Origin: Ochotona curzoniae
Taxonomy: Eukaryota > Chordata > Mammalia > Lagomorpha > Ochotonidae
Direction of reading: 5' to 3'
NCBI RefSeq assembly: GCF_017591425.1
Contig: NW_024467121.1
Span: 24,936,707-25,000,706, forward strand
DNA: 64,000 nucleotides
A model generated the notes under the pieces. The model saw only the letters and a list, made by a program, of their open reading frames with translations. It did no database searches and was not told the DNA's origin. Below, piece by piece: positions 1 to 15,609 of the stretch. The position numbers and the translations under genes are program-made. Position 1 is the stretch's first letter; every line of letters begins with the position of its first letter.

Positions 1-16
1 GTTTAACTCAGGAGTG

Positions 17-245
17 TTTGGCCCAGTAGTTAAGATGTACTTGGGTTTTTTTTTACCCAGCTCTGCCTCCCGACTCCAGCTTCCTGCTAATACAGATCCT
101 GGAAGATAGTAGTGATGGCTTAAGTGATTGGGCTCCTGCTGCCCATGTGGGAGATATGGATTGCATTTCTGTCTGTGGCTTTCACCTGGGTTCAACTTTA
201 GTCATTACACCGAGGTAATCAAAGATGGGTAAGCCCATGGACAGA
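17..245 (+). repeat. Old lagomorph C-type SINE, diverged
   Basis: The text follows the sense order of the lagomorph SINE: a tRNA-like head, then a body resembling 'agcttcctgctaat', 'gatggcttaagtg' and 'cccatgtgggag', ending near the 'ggacagaag' stretch. It is strongly diverged and has no clean target-site duplication. It lies in WDR64 intron 3. The family call is from recognition. Confidence 0.6.
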
Positions 246-548
246 AGTCCTTGGTAGTGAAAACTTAAGAAGATTTTAAAAGAAATATGATTTTTTCGGT
301 ATTAGCATTGAAGAATAATTAAAATACTACTATCTTGAAGTTTGAGGTCTGAGCTTTTTCAGGAAAATATGAAATACGTCCCCAAGCCTTGTGTACTGCT
401 TAGTGTCTTTCTGAGAAATGACAATACTTCAACTTCTACTGCAGGTGCTGTTCTTCTGATACTGCAGCTGAAACTGTCACTTTACCCTTTTGTAAAATAT
501 TGAGCAATGAAAAATCATTATATGGTAGCATTTTAGTCTCAGTGTTTA

Positions 549-794
<246 letters not shown>

Positions 795-1369
795 TTAAAG
801 TCACAGATGGATTAGCAACCTACACATTGGTTCAGTAATGTGGGATATTTCTTATGCCAAAAGGAAGCAGCTTAATATATATATAAAATATATAATATTT
901 TTGAATGTGTACCAGTGGAGCATTCTGTATGAGCAGTCGCTGACTTTTCTTTTACATAGAACAATTTATGTGCCAGGCTGATATCCTCCCTCAAACTGAT
1001 AATCTGTTCAGGTGCTGGCTGGCACTTCCTTGGAAATCAAATCAGCCTTCCCAACGCAGGGCCCCAGGTAAGAACTTAACATTAAATGTGGCTACTCTCA
1101 AATGACTCTTTTCAGAGTTTGTCTCCTTTCTCTTTCACATTTTTTTTTTAACTTTTCCTTTCAGGGTCCAGATATGAAAATATATCTCCCATCTTAAAAA
1201 CAATAGGCCTTCCCAAGTCAGTAATGAAATATTAGTCCTTTTGTTATTTTCTCCAGCTGGTTTCAAGAGTTGTACCTGTTGATGTTAACCAGTTTGACTT
1301 TCTCCAATGGCTACATTTTAGCTGTTGGTTCTAACAACAGACACAATGTTTGAACTTGACTTTTTTCTC

Positions 1370-1890
1370 TTTGTCTATGGCTGCCCAAACAAATCACCAC
1401 AAAGTTAGTGACTTAAAACACCTGTGAGTTCACAGTTCTGTTTTAGAACTCACTGGCTAAAATCAAGGCATTTGTAGAGATAGGTTGTTTACCAGAGACA
1501 CTGGGGGAAGAATCTGCTGGGGCTTTCTTCCACATGGTTGGCCTGAGTTATGGTTCCTTGCTGGATAACCCTGCTGGTTATCAGCTGGCACTGCTTTTCA
1601 TTCCTGAAAACCTCTATTCAATTGAAGTACGTGGGTCCACATGCTGCCTCAGCCACAGTAGTGAAGCTTAAAGCTTTCCTTACATTTGGCTTCTTCCTAC
1701 CTTCCAAGGCTAGTGATTACATAAAATCACCTGAATAATTCTGAATGACCTCCCTGAATGAAGATGAATTGATTAGCATCTTAATTTTATCCACAAAATC
1801 CTTTCACACTACTACCTAGATTTGTGTTAATTGCACACCCAGGAGACATAATCTTGGAAGAGGGGAACACCACTTAGAATTCCATCTATC
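1370..1890. repeat. Ancient interspersed repeat, family not assigned
   Basis: The stretch starts with 'tatggctgcccaaacaaatc' followed by 'accacaaagttagtgactta' and 'cacagttctg', a pattern common to an old mammalian interspersed repeat. Later blocks ('catcttaattttatccac', 'ggagacataatcttgg') fit the far end of the same kind of element. I cannot name the family with confidence; a related short piece occurs near 13,600-13,740. Confidence 0.4.
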
Positions 1891-2019
1891 AAACTCCAAG
1901 TCTAAACTTAAGATTAAGATGCCCACAACATCCCTCATTGGAGTTCCTGGATTCTATTCCTAGATCTAACTCCTGATCACTTCCAATAAATGCAGACCCC
2001 CCAGAGACAGTTGTGATGT

Positions 2020-2160
2020 ATCAAGCATCAGGGATCCTGCCACTCACATATGAGACCTGCATTGCATTTCTGGCCCAGCCCTAGTAGTTGCAGGAATTTG
2101 AGGCATAAACCAGTAGATAGGTACACTCTATGTATGTGACTGTGTCTATAAAATAACAAA
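2020..2160 (+). repeat. C-type SINE fragment, diverged
   Basis: This is a truncated sense-orientation SINE: a degraded middle around 'cccagccctagtagttgcag' and the 3' part around 'gcataaaccagtagatagg', ending in an A-rich tail ('aaaataacaaaaaatt'). Confidence 0.45.
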
Positions 2161-2559
2161 AAATTAATCATTGTCATATCGTTTTATAAATAGTACTCAG
2201 TATAAATAACTTAAAATTCAAAGAGTTGATAATAGTAGCTGCCAGTTTAACCTGAAATAGTGTAAAATAATAATTTGCAGATATTAATGCAAAGTGACAA
2301 TAGGAATGATGGTTCTTCATTTTTATGCTAATGAATTCCAGTGCTTTCAAGGATGGAAGAACTCCAGACTACATGCACTCTCATCTAATTTGAAATAGTA
2401 TGCCATATGTCTATGACATCTAATTCAAAGAGTGGTTTATAGTGGTTTAACCAGGTTTGTAATTTTAATGTAATTTTTTGAAGATCATGTTAATGTATAT
2501 GTATCTAAAAACAGATGTGAGAAGAAATTTAGGAAATATGCCCTTAGGGAGCATTTTTA

Positions 2560-2745
2560 GATGCTTAGGAAATGAGTCTAAATCCTAATTATGTGGTCTA
2601 CTAGCCATATGACTGCAGGCAAATTCCTTAATTTTTCTACTTGATTTTTCTCCATCTGAAAAATAGGGATAATCATTATTAACCCCACCTTATGCCTTTT
2701 TGTAAGGATTAACTATGGAAGAGAAAGATACAAGTACTTTGTAGT
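2560..2745 (+). repeat. MIR fossil
   Basis: The sequence matches the MIR core order: a degraded 'ctagccatatgactgcaggc', then 'ctccatctgaaaaatagg' and 'gtaaggattaactatgg'. MIR is a pan-mammalian tRNA-derived SINE. The call is by pattern recognition. Confidence 0.65.
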
Positions 2746-3150
2746 TAGGAAGATGAGGAAATACTTAGACTATGCCAGGAACTGGGAAGCAGCTGTACAA
2801 GCATGTTAACCTTTGAGGAACTGTGCTTCTTAATTCTTCCAGAGAGAACTCAGTTAAAAATTGTCACTCACTAAGCATTGTTGTTGCCTGTTCAGACAGC
2901 AAACTGCAAGTAATCATTCATACATTTTACAGTTCAACATATACTCTATAGTACAGGACATGTATACATACGAAAAGGATACTTATTTTTTTTTTTGCTA
3001 CCTTCATTTGAAATAGCATAATATCGAATTGCTTGCCAACAATAACTTCAAAGCATATTCAAAATATTGAATTACTAACATTTCTTTGGGAAAATTTTAA
3101 GATAGTATATCAGATAAACTCTTCCAAAAAAGACAATGAAAATTTTATAT

Positions 3151-3478
3151 TTTGAAGATTTACTTATTTATTTGGAATGCAGAATCATGCACAGAGAAGG
3201 ACTGGGGAAAGAGAGATTCTTCCGTTTGCAGATCCACTCTTGCCATGCCTGCAACTGCAAGGGCTGGGTGAGGTCAAACACAGGAGCCGGGATCTACACC
3301 CAGGTCTCTTGTGTGGATGGGGAGGAAGCCAGGCACTTTGGCCATCACATGCAGTCTCACAGGGACACTAGCAGGAAGCTGGATCAAACTGACAAAGTAG
3401 CTGAGACTGGAACCAGGCACGCCTTCCTGGAACGTGGGCATTGTGTTTGACAGCTTCACTTGCTGTGCCACAACATTC
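3151..3478 (-). repeat. C-type SINE, full length but old
   Basis: The antisense A-rich tail ('agatttacttatttatttgg') is followed by the SINE body and ends in the tRNA-like head ('cacttgctgtgccacaac'). Open frames on both strands here are SINE sequence, not genes. Confidence 0.75.
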
Positions 3479-4699
3479 ACCCCTATATTTTGAAAATAAT
3501 TTGTTTTCAAGCAAATAATGAAGTTGAAGAGCAGAAAAATTTGTACTGCTATAATGGGCTGTAGTCTCAAGGATCTCAAATTTCTCTTTCCACATTTTAA
3601 ATTTCAGTCTAACAATTACACTTATGACACAGTTTGATTATTTTATGACTGTTCAACAGTATGACAATTAAGTGTGTTAATTTTAGCTATGCTATTTATG
3701 GGGCTTGCTCCATACTTTAAGTGAGTCATCCCTTTTTCTGATTATATAAGGAACACATGCTCATCATGAAACATATGGAGAACATATGGAGAAAATGAAA
3801 AGCAGATAAAGGAAAACAAAAACTTGCATGCAACTTACTTTTTACCCTGGAACATACTTTTCATATTTTGGAGTTGGCAAATGTAATTTTAGACTTATAA
3901 TAATTCACTTTATTTTCACTTCAGGGAGAGAACATAATTATAAGAATTTCACATGGTGTTACATTGTTTTTTCTTTGAATTAATTTGTACTGGGCTACTG
4001 AAAAAAGCATTTATGAGTAGCTAAACACCACCAACACAAAACTGTAGAAAAAAATAGATTGTAGCACACCAGACTGTTTCACTGATTAGCTTTAACATAT
4101 TTATTCAAATTTAAGGCAATCGCACTTTACGTCTAATGTTTCTCATTATAAATGAAAGAAGCAAGTTTAGTGATGTTTTCACTGACTCCTGGGATTTCTT
4201 CGGTGAATCTCAAACTCTCTAGTTCAGATGCATTTGCATCTAAAATCTAGAAAAAGAAAATGCAGTCTTCTGTGATATTTCTATGGCAAAGAAATGTGTA
4301 TTTGCACATTTGTGCCTGATTTTTAAAAAATGAACTTATTTTTACCTGGTAAGATTAATATCGGCTGATTAAAAAGAGGTGACCCATCCTGAAATGAAGT
4401 TAATCTTTTAGTATTGAATTTCCGTTTGACAGAAGACCAATGTGAAGTTTAGAAAGCTTAGCTCCCATGGCTTGAAACGGAAATGTCTTAGAGGCACTGG
4501 AAACTGATAAGTACAATGAAAGAATAACAGTTTGGCACCATTTTTGCACACATCAGCTGACTTTCTCATGCAAATTTTGGTCAGTGGCTGGTCACAAGAC
4601 CAAATTAAACTTGCTAATGATCAATAGGAACCTAATGGATAATGTCATGTAAAATTACCAAGTAGAGAGGGACAAAAATCTCACCATCAAGACCGAAAC

Positions 4700-4845
4700 A
4701 GACTTTTCCGGGACTTTACATAAGTCAGTTAACCTCTCTCTCTGTTTCCTTTTATTCATCTTTATTATTTGCTATGATTACTGTCCCCCATCTACAATGT
4801 GGGGGCTATTGTGAAGATTAAATGGGAACCTGAAAGGGAGCTACA
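4700..4845 (+). repeat. MIR fossil
   Basis: MIR-like core: 'taagtcagttaacctctctc', then 'gattactgtcccccatctac' and 'attgtgaagattaaatggg'. Diverged, no target-site duplication visible. Confidence 0.5.
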
Positions 4846-5585
4846 TTTTACAATGAAATTAAATGGTGAGATTTTAACTGAAAAAGAAAAAAAAAGGTGG
4901 GGGGAGAGCCAGCTGTTGGAGAAAACAGGGCTCAACTTATTCCTCCACTTGATCAATTTGACTGTAGAATAAGGTTTCATTACATTCAAAGCCCAATTTC
5001 TCTGTTACTGTGTAACTCTTTGTAAACAGAGTTGCAATAAGGTATTGTGTTTCATTTGAAGATCTGTTCTGGAACATTTTCAGAACTCTGCTTTTCTGAG
5101 AGTAAGTATATTATTTAATATGAGAATACTTTTCAAATATCCTGGTGTGCTTAATTTTTCATGTGTTTTACACACGATGTTAGTGCACCAAAAATGATTG
5201 CATTTGTAATTCAATAACATATACCATTTATTGTGTGAAAAATATTTATATAGGAAAATAGGAAACAGTGAAGATGTTTCTCAAAATCATGTCCGCTCAA
5301 AATTAGTGATAGAGAATTCAAGCTACTGATTACATGTGAAACTGCAAGCAAATACCCTGTTATATAACCAAGATCCTGGGGAAAAGATGAATCACCCTGT
5401 ACACTAATATGATTTAGAGGGGCGAAATCACGTTTTCTGAATGTGTTGATACTTCACTGTTCACTTGATTCTTCAGACTGTCAATCGTTGGGTAGCTAAG
5501 GGTTTTTTGTAACATAGAGATTGATCCAGTAGGTTATAAAAATGAAACAGTCTGTACCCATCTGCCTCTTGGGAGTTACGACTGC

Positions 5586-5745
5586 TGAGGAGCACTGTCC
5601 AATGGAACTTTCTGTGATGATGGAAATACTCTAAATGTGTCTCACTCAGTGTGATATCCGCCAGCTACATGTGGATGCTGTGCACCTGAGATGCAACAAA
5701 TGTAACAGAAGAGATGAATTTAATTTAAATGTAAGTAGCACAAGT
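5586..5745 (+). mobile_element. MER5-like hAT-Charlie DNA transposon fossil
   Basis: The block 'actgtccaatggaactttct' followed by 'gtgatgatggaaat' and, further on, 'cagctacatgtgg' matches my memory of the MER5A consensus, a non-autonomous hAT-Charlie element of early mammals. No coding capacity. A second weaker relative may lie near 6,725-6,850. Confidence 0.6.
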
Positions 5746-6988
5746 AACTCATGGTTGTTGTATTTGCACAAGTTGAGAGCATCTCAGCCTAGTTCTTTCT
5801 AAGGAACAATTGTCTACCTGGATTTATGCCAGTGCTTTTAAACCTTTCCTGATATCTCCAAATTCCCTGTCCAAAGGACTCATTGCCTATCTTCCAAGGT
5901 ATATGGACATTATCACCCAGGTAAATCCTCATGAGGATGGAGCGCACATCATTGCATCTCTGGGTCTGAGAAATGGCCCTGGGAAAGTGTTGGCGGGAGT
6001 GCACAGTATGGAAAGCTGAGATGTGGGCTGAGGTGTTCAAGGTACATGCTTGGCTGCTCATCATGTGAGATGGAGCTACCAATGGCAAAAAATCAAGGAG
6101 TGCCAGGAACAGCTCTATCCTTGTCTTTATGTTTCAGTTATGTTTAAAACTACAAGGGTTGTAAAGGGAAATTTTAAATTCTAATCCAGACGACCAGGAC
6201 CTTCTTATATTTTTAAAATTAGAGGGTAGAACACATTTACTTGGTATAAGCTGAATTTACATTTTAAAAATATTTAGGTATTCCATATATTATCCTGTAT
6301 TTCTAGTCTTGCTTAAATTTAAAGGGAGGGCCTGCACATTTGGCCTTTTTATGAAACTGTTACAATTTGACATCACTGTACTCCAGTGGACATCCAAACA
6401 TACTTGATCATTTTCACTGATCTGAAATTTAAATGCAGAACCTTAACCTTTGTTCTCTTATGCTTGTGATCTTGGAAGACAATGCCTCATTTCTAATTCT
6501 TTGATATCTTTAGAAATCAGACAAATCAGGAGTTGGCACAGATGACTCAGCTATTCCTTTTCTTTAAAAAATTATTTGGAGTGCCTCGTGTTTAGTTCAA
6601 TTTATTATGTAGGTTGAGGCAGTCCTCCAAAACTACTACCTGAAAGTTAAACTCCTATCAGATGTGTTGAGCAGCAAAGATTGTCTTCAGCAATCAGAAG
6701 GAATTCCTCCTCGATCTATTTGGACATGTTCTGTGCTGTACAACAGAAATGCAATATTAGCCACATACATAACTTCGAAATTTTAGTAGCCACAAATTAA
6801 AATGTTAAAAAAAAGAGGAAACAATTTTAGTAATATTTGACTCACCTACATCCAAAATAAAATTTCAGCAGGCAGTATTAAGTTAAATATTTTACATATT
6901 TGTTTAAAATTATTTATAATTTTTCCTCAAATAATATTTTGTTCTTTTGGTTTTCTGGACCTAGGCTATCTCTTATTATCAATTTCTT

Positions 6989-7321
6989 TTTTTTTTAAAG
7001 ATTTATTTATTTTATTGGAAAGGCAGATGTACAGAGAGGAGGCAAGACAGAGAGAAAGATTCTCCATCGGATGATTCACTCCCTAAGTGACCGCAATGGC
7101 CAGTGCTGCGCCGATTCGAAGCCAGGATCCAGGAACTTCTTTCCGGGTCTCCCATGTGGGTGCAGGGTGTCAAGGCCTTGGGCTGTCCTCAGCTGCTTTC
7201 CCAGGCCACAAGCAGGGAGCTGGATGGGAAGTGGAGCTGCCAGGATTAGAACTGGCGCCCACATGGGATCCCAGTGCTTTCAAGACAAGGACCTTAACCA
7301 TTACGCTATCGCGCTGGGCCC
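6989..7321 (-). repeat. C-type SINE, full length, moderately young
   Basis: It begins with a poly-T and 'aaagatttatttattttatt' (antisense tail) and runs through the complete body to 'cgctatcgcgctgggccc', the tRNA-like head. Low divergence from the other young copies in the window suggests fairly recent insertion. Confidence 0.85.
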
Positions 7322-7620
7322 TATTTTTAATTTCTAATTATAATGTTCTGCAATTTACTGAAACAAAAAAAAAATGGTCTTCCTAAGCATCATGCAGGAC
7401 CATTTTTGTGATTACCTCAGATGAATTTGAGAGTTTTCTTTCTTGGATTCAAAATTCCATCTTGTTAAATATAATAGTTAAATTATCTAAGTCATTCTTT
7501 TTACATATTATACACATTGAATTTTGAAGGAGAACCAGAGAGTTTTTTAAGTCTTTCATTACTCTGAGTGCCTGTAATTTTTTAACAATCTGCACTATGC
7601 AACAACAACACGTGAAAAGC

Positions 7621-7680
7621 AATAGTTAATCATTAATAGTTAATCATCAATAGTTAATCATTGTCAATAGTTAAGCATTG
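7621..7680. repeat. Short minisatellite, about 14-bp unit, four copies
   Basis: Four imperfect head-to-tail copies of 'aatagttaatcatt' fill exactly this interval; the third carries a 3-bp extension (gtc) and the fourth a substitution (gttaagcatt). Confidence 0.85.
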
Positions 7681-7951
7681 TCTCTTCTTTATGCTAAGAA
7701 ATTTTATACATTGCACATTTGAAAAGAAATCTCTCATTCACAATGTAATAAAGGCCATTAACAAAAACTTGGTTAGTGTTAAGCACACATGCAGTTCTTC
7801 CAGTTCACAGCTTGAACTAAAATTATGTAAGAGTTGTTGATTAACAATGCATTTACGTGGACAGTGACCATCCCTTAGAAATGTGGCTTTAGAATGTACC
7901 ACATACCCATTGTGGATTTAATGTCTGAGGAAGATGTGTATGATTTACTCA

Positions 7952-12077
<4,126 letters not shown>

Positions 12078-12786
12078 TTATTTCTTTGCAGATAAAATAC
12101 TGCAGATTTTCCAACATGGAAAACCTTCCAGTCATGACATTGCCCCCTGCTGTTTTAGTTTGGGCTACTGGAATGTTAAAAGGAAGAAAGGCTGACTCAG
12201 TTCTAACGCATGTCATAAAAGCAGACATGTCAGTGAGAATCCTAGCTCGTAAGATTATTGTGGTCCTCATTGCATCATAATGTCTCTGTGACAGCTGACT
12301 TTTATTCAGAAGAAAGAGACAGATTTCCCTTCAGATTTGTTTCTGTGTGCATTTTTTGAGAGGGGTGAAAGGTGACTAAAGAACAAGATGAGAAAACAAA
12401 TACTACTTTCTCCTTCCTGTACCTTTTTTTTCCACCTCAAACCTCAAGAGTCTGCAAAGTAGAGTTTATATTCATTTTTGTTGCTGAACTAGATGTGGAA
12501 ACTAACTTCTGAAGATGAATATGTATTTCAGCACTTATCATGTCAACCATAAAGGAAGAATTTTTAAAGGTCACAGAGAATATGCAGTACCCTGGTTGTA
12601 GGGAACATTTTTCAAGGTAAGGTGTTGGAAGAATGAGAAGTCTTTCTGTATCTCTGTAATTGTAATCTCCAGTCCTACTTAGTCCAATTGCTGTTGATTC
12701 AAGTTTTCCAATCCTCAACTTCTGATGGACTTTATTAATAGTAAATTCACTTCCTATGGTTTAAGTAAGTTAGATAGTTTGTTTTA

Positions 12787-13105
12787 TTAAATATCAAAGA
12801 TTTATTTATCTGTGTGAAGGATAGAGTTACAGAGAGAGGGGGAGCACAAGACAGACAGAGATTCCTTGTGCTAATGCATCTCCCATATGGCCACAATGAA
12901 GGTGACTGGGCTGAGCCAAAGCCAGGAATTCCTTCTGGGTCTCCCACAGGGTAGGAAGGGCTCAAGCACTTGAGCCATCTTCTACTTCATTTCCAGACAC
13001 ATCATCAGTGAGTTGGTTTCGAAATGGAACAGCTAGGATCCAAGCCAGAGGCTGGTATAGGTGGCAGCTTCATCCACTATGTCATAATTGCAGGCCAGAC
13101 TAAGT
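12787..13105 (-). repeat. C-type SINE, old
   Basis: Antisense tail 'aaagatttatttatctgtg', body with 'ttctgggtctcccacag', head end near 'cactatgtcataattgcag'. Considerably diverged. Confidence 0.7.
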
Positions 13106-13764
13106 TTCTACTGCATGGTAGCTTGTCTTTTTAAAAAAAAAACCTGTGAGGCCTGAAATGAAGATATACAATAGATGGCATCATGGGCACCTCCACTCCC
13201 AGGATTGTCTTGTTTGCATCTATGTCTGACAACTATGGAGTTAGGAGAGCAACCCTCCATATAATATTTTATAGGCAGAATATCTTCTAACCCTATTTTT
13301 TCCTTTCTCCCTTGAAAGCCTGTAAAGTGCTGTTCAGTGATATCTGGTCTTACAATATCATGAAGATAAACAAAGAATCAAATAAGACATCCAAAAGTTG
13401 CAAGCATTCTGAAGAAAGAGCATAAAAGTGTGTATGTGTTGGGGGCAGATATGGTGGGGGAAAGTCCAGGAGAGGTGATTTCTTCCTATCAATAGGTACA
13501 CACCTGGGTAGAAAATCAGAAATGATGTGGACTTCTGAAGAATTGCTTTTCTCACAGTTCCAGTGCATGCATTCTTTTGTTCATCTGCCCATTCTGTAAC
13601 TATTGATTGCCAGCTTCATGTTAGGGACCTTGTCAGGCAACAAACAAAATAACGTCTCTAGTTCTGGAAGCTGAGAAGTCCAAGGTCGAAGAAGCTATAG
13701 CATCCTGTGACAGTCCGTTCCTCATGGATAGTACCAATGTGTCCTAGCATTGGGGGAGGGGCAA

Positions 13765-13930
13765 AGAAACAAAAACAAAAACAAAAAACTCCCTCATGCT
13801 TTTGTAAGAGCCATCCTGGGCTGCTTTCCCAGGTGCTTAGCACGGAGCTGGGTCAGAAGTGGAGCAGCCAGGACAGAAACTGGCACCCATGTGGAATGCC
13901 AGCATTTGCCCACTATGCCATTATGCCATT
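13765..13930 (-). repeat. C-type SINE, partial
   Basis: After an A-rich/CAAAAA simple stretch, only the head half is present: 'gggctgctttcccaggtgct', 'gagctgggtcagaagtgg', 'cactatgccattatgcc'. The tail half of the element is missing. Confidence 0.65.
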
Positions 13931-13989
13931 TAGGAAACTACAGGATACACTTGTAGTTACATTTTCTCAATTGCAAATGATATAGCCAC

Positions 13990-14270
13990 ATTTTTTTAAA
14001 AAAAGATACTTGTTTGAAAGAGAAAGTTTCCATCCATTGCTTCACTACCAAAATGGCCACAATGGCCGAGATTGGGCCAGGAACTCCATCCCGTTCTCCC
14101 ATATGAATGATAGAGGACTGAGTGTTTGGCCAACTTCTGTTGCTGTCCTGGGCATTGTAGAAGGAGCTGGATCAGAAGTAGAGCAGGCTGGACTTGAACC
14201 TGGCACTCTTATGAGATACCAGTGTCAACAAACAGTGGCTTAATAAGCTGCACCACAACCCAGCAGATGA
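13990..14270 (-). repeat. C-type SINE, old
   Basis: Antisense tail as poly-T/A, then the body ('aatggccacaatggccgaga', 'gagctggatcagaagtagag') and the head end ('ggcttaataagctgcacc'). Confidence 0.7.
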
Positions 14271-14772
14271 TGAAGATATTCTGCTACAATGTAAAAAAAA
14301 AATATGAGGACATTTCAAAAAGCTTTTTGGAAAATGGTATTAGATATTACAGGGTACCCTCTTTCTGCATTGAAAGAGCCCCACAAAACAGAAGACCTGA
14401 AACATTTCCCTACTGCAAGAGGCTGTGCTGGGTAGCACACTCAGGAGGGACTGGAAGCCAGTTCTGCCTGGCTTGGCCTGTACTCTCCTCCAGACCACTA
14501 GAGAGAAGGCCAGAGTTCACGAGGCCCTCAAAAAAACCTTTGAGAAGCACTTCCTCAGATAGAATTTTCAGAGTGCTTGGGGAACCATGACTTCTCTCTA
14601 TCTTTCCCATCCAAGGACATTGAGAGGGGAGAAAATTGGGGCTGGCCAGCTCGCCATAGAAAACTACTGGCAGAGTTTGGTGGAACAAGGACTTTCTAGA
14701 GGGTCACCTATTAGATGGTAGAGCAGCTAGACTGGTCCTTTTGAGAAGGGCCTTACTGAGAAGGCTGCCTCT

Positions 14773-14858
14773 CTATGGCCGTGCCAGTCTGCATGTGCCT
14801 GATCCTTTCTGATCTTGGAATGCTAGATGAGGTGAGGCTTGGTTGGTACTTGAACAGA
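14773..14858 (+). pseudogene. 5S rRNA pseudogene, truncated, older copy
   Basis: The stretch aligns with mammalian 5S rRNA from about base 4 to base 87: 'ctatggccgtgcc', 'tctgatcttggaa' and 'ggttggtacttg' correspond in order to the 5S helix I, loop and box C segments, at roughly 70 % identity by eye. The last third of 5S is missing and there is no A-tail. The flanks look like a target-site duplication: 'agaaggctgcctct' (14,759-14,772) and 'agaaggtttcctct' (14,859-14,872), 12 of 14 bases identical. This fits a tailless small-RNA retropseudogene. It is too diverged to be a working 5S gene. Confidence 0.72.
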
Positions 14859-14895
14859 AGAAGGTTTCCTCTGTCATTCAGCAACCCTACTTAGG

Positions 14896-14981
14896 TCTAC
14901 AGCCATACCAACCTGAACACGCCCGATCTTGTCTGATCTCAAAAGCTAAGCACAGTTGGGCCTGGTTGGTACTTGGATGGG
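14896..14981 (+). pseudogene. 5S rRNA pseudogene, truncated, younger copy
   Basis: From 14,895 the sequence follows 5S rRNA from its first base through 'gtacttggatggga' with about ten substitutions in 89 positions (near 89 % identity by eye), several of them CpG decay. The last ~32 bases of 5S are absent and no A-tail follows. It is flanked by 'agcaaccctacttagg' (14,880-14,895) and 'agcaactctacttagg' (14,982-14,997), 15 of 16 identical, an apparent target-site duplication. It lies 124 bp downstream of the older 5S copy in the same orientation. The missing 3' part and terminator make transcription as 5S rRNA unlikely. Confidence 0.88.
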
Positions 14982-15609
14982 AGCAACTCTACTTAGGGGT
15001 TAGGAGGGAGACCAAAGTAGTCAATTGATGAAGTCATTGCCCCTATCAAGGGAGGAGTGCAGGACAGGTTCTGGGGACATAGGTTTTCTAAAGAATCCCC
15101 AATTTATCATAAGGAAGACAAAAACAGCTTTTAAAAATCCAATACAAGAAGAAAATGTAAATATCAGATGACAACTTTACCAATCAGGTAAGATTTTTCC
15201 TCACAAACTTGGAGGTGCCATAGCAGCATCCCAAAAGGACAGATGCTAACTTGTACCCTTACAGAAAACCTCTAGGCCTGAAGCAGAGCCTATTTTGTAC
15301 TGTGGACAAATGACTTCTATGCGGATTTCTAACATTTCACATGAAAACATTCTGAACTTAATGGACAGTGGTCAGGAAAGCTCTGGGACTTGTCAGAATT
15401 TGATCAAAGGCCAGGAAAAGGCAAGTAGAGAAAAGACAACTGAAATGAGTAGAGGGAGGAGAGCACAGCTACTTCTGGCTTGCACGGTGCTAAGTCTAGC
15501 ATGCTCAACAGGTGACTACACTAGTTTCCTTCTCTTGTTCTGAGAGGGCGAGGCACAGCACAACTTGCACGTGCTTTCTCCCCCACTCCTTCCTTTTGCT
15601 TCTTGTTTT

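Noticed and set aside
7071..7386. Open frames of 60-100 codons at 7.1, 32.6, 38.8, 51.4, 54.0 and 56.8 kb
   Set aside because: All fall in full-length C-type SINEs and share the same translated vocabulary; they are repeat sequence.
14895..14997. A functional 5S rRNA gene
   Set aside because: About 32 bases at the 3' end and the T-run terminator are missing, and there are substitutions in the internal control region; the flanks show a retroposition signature.
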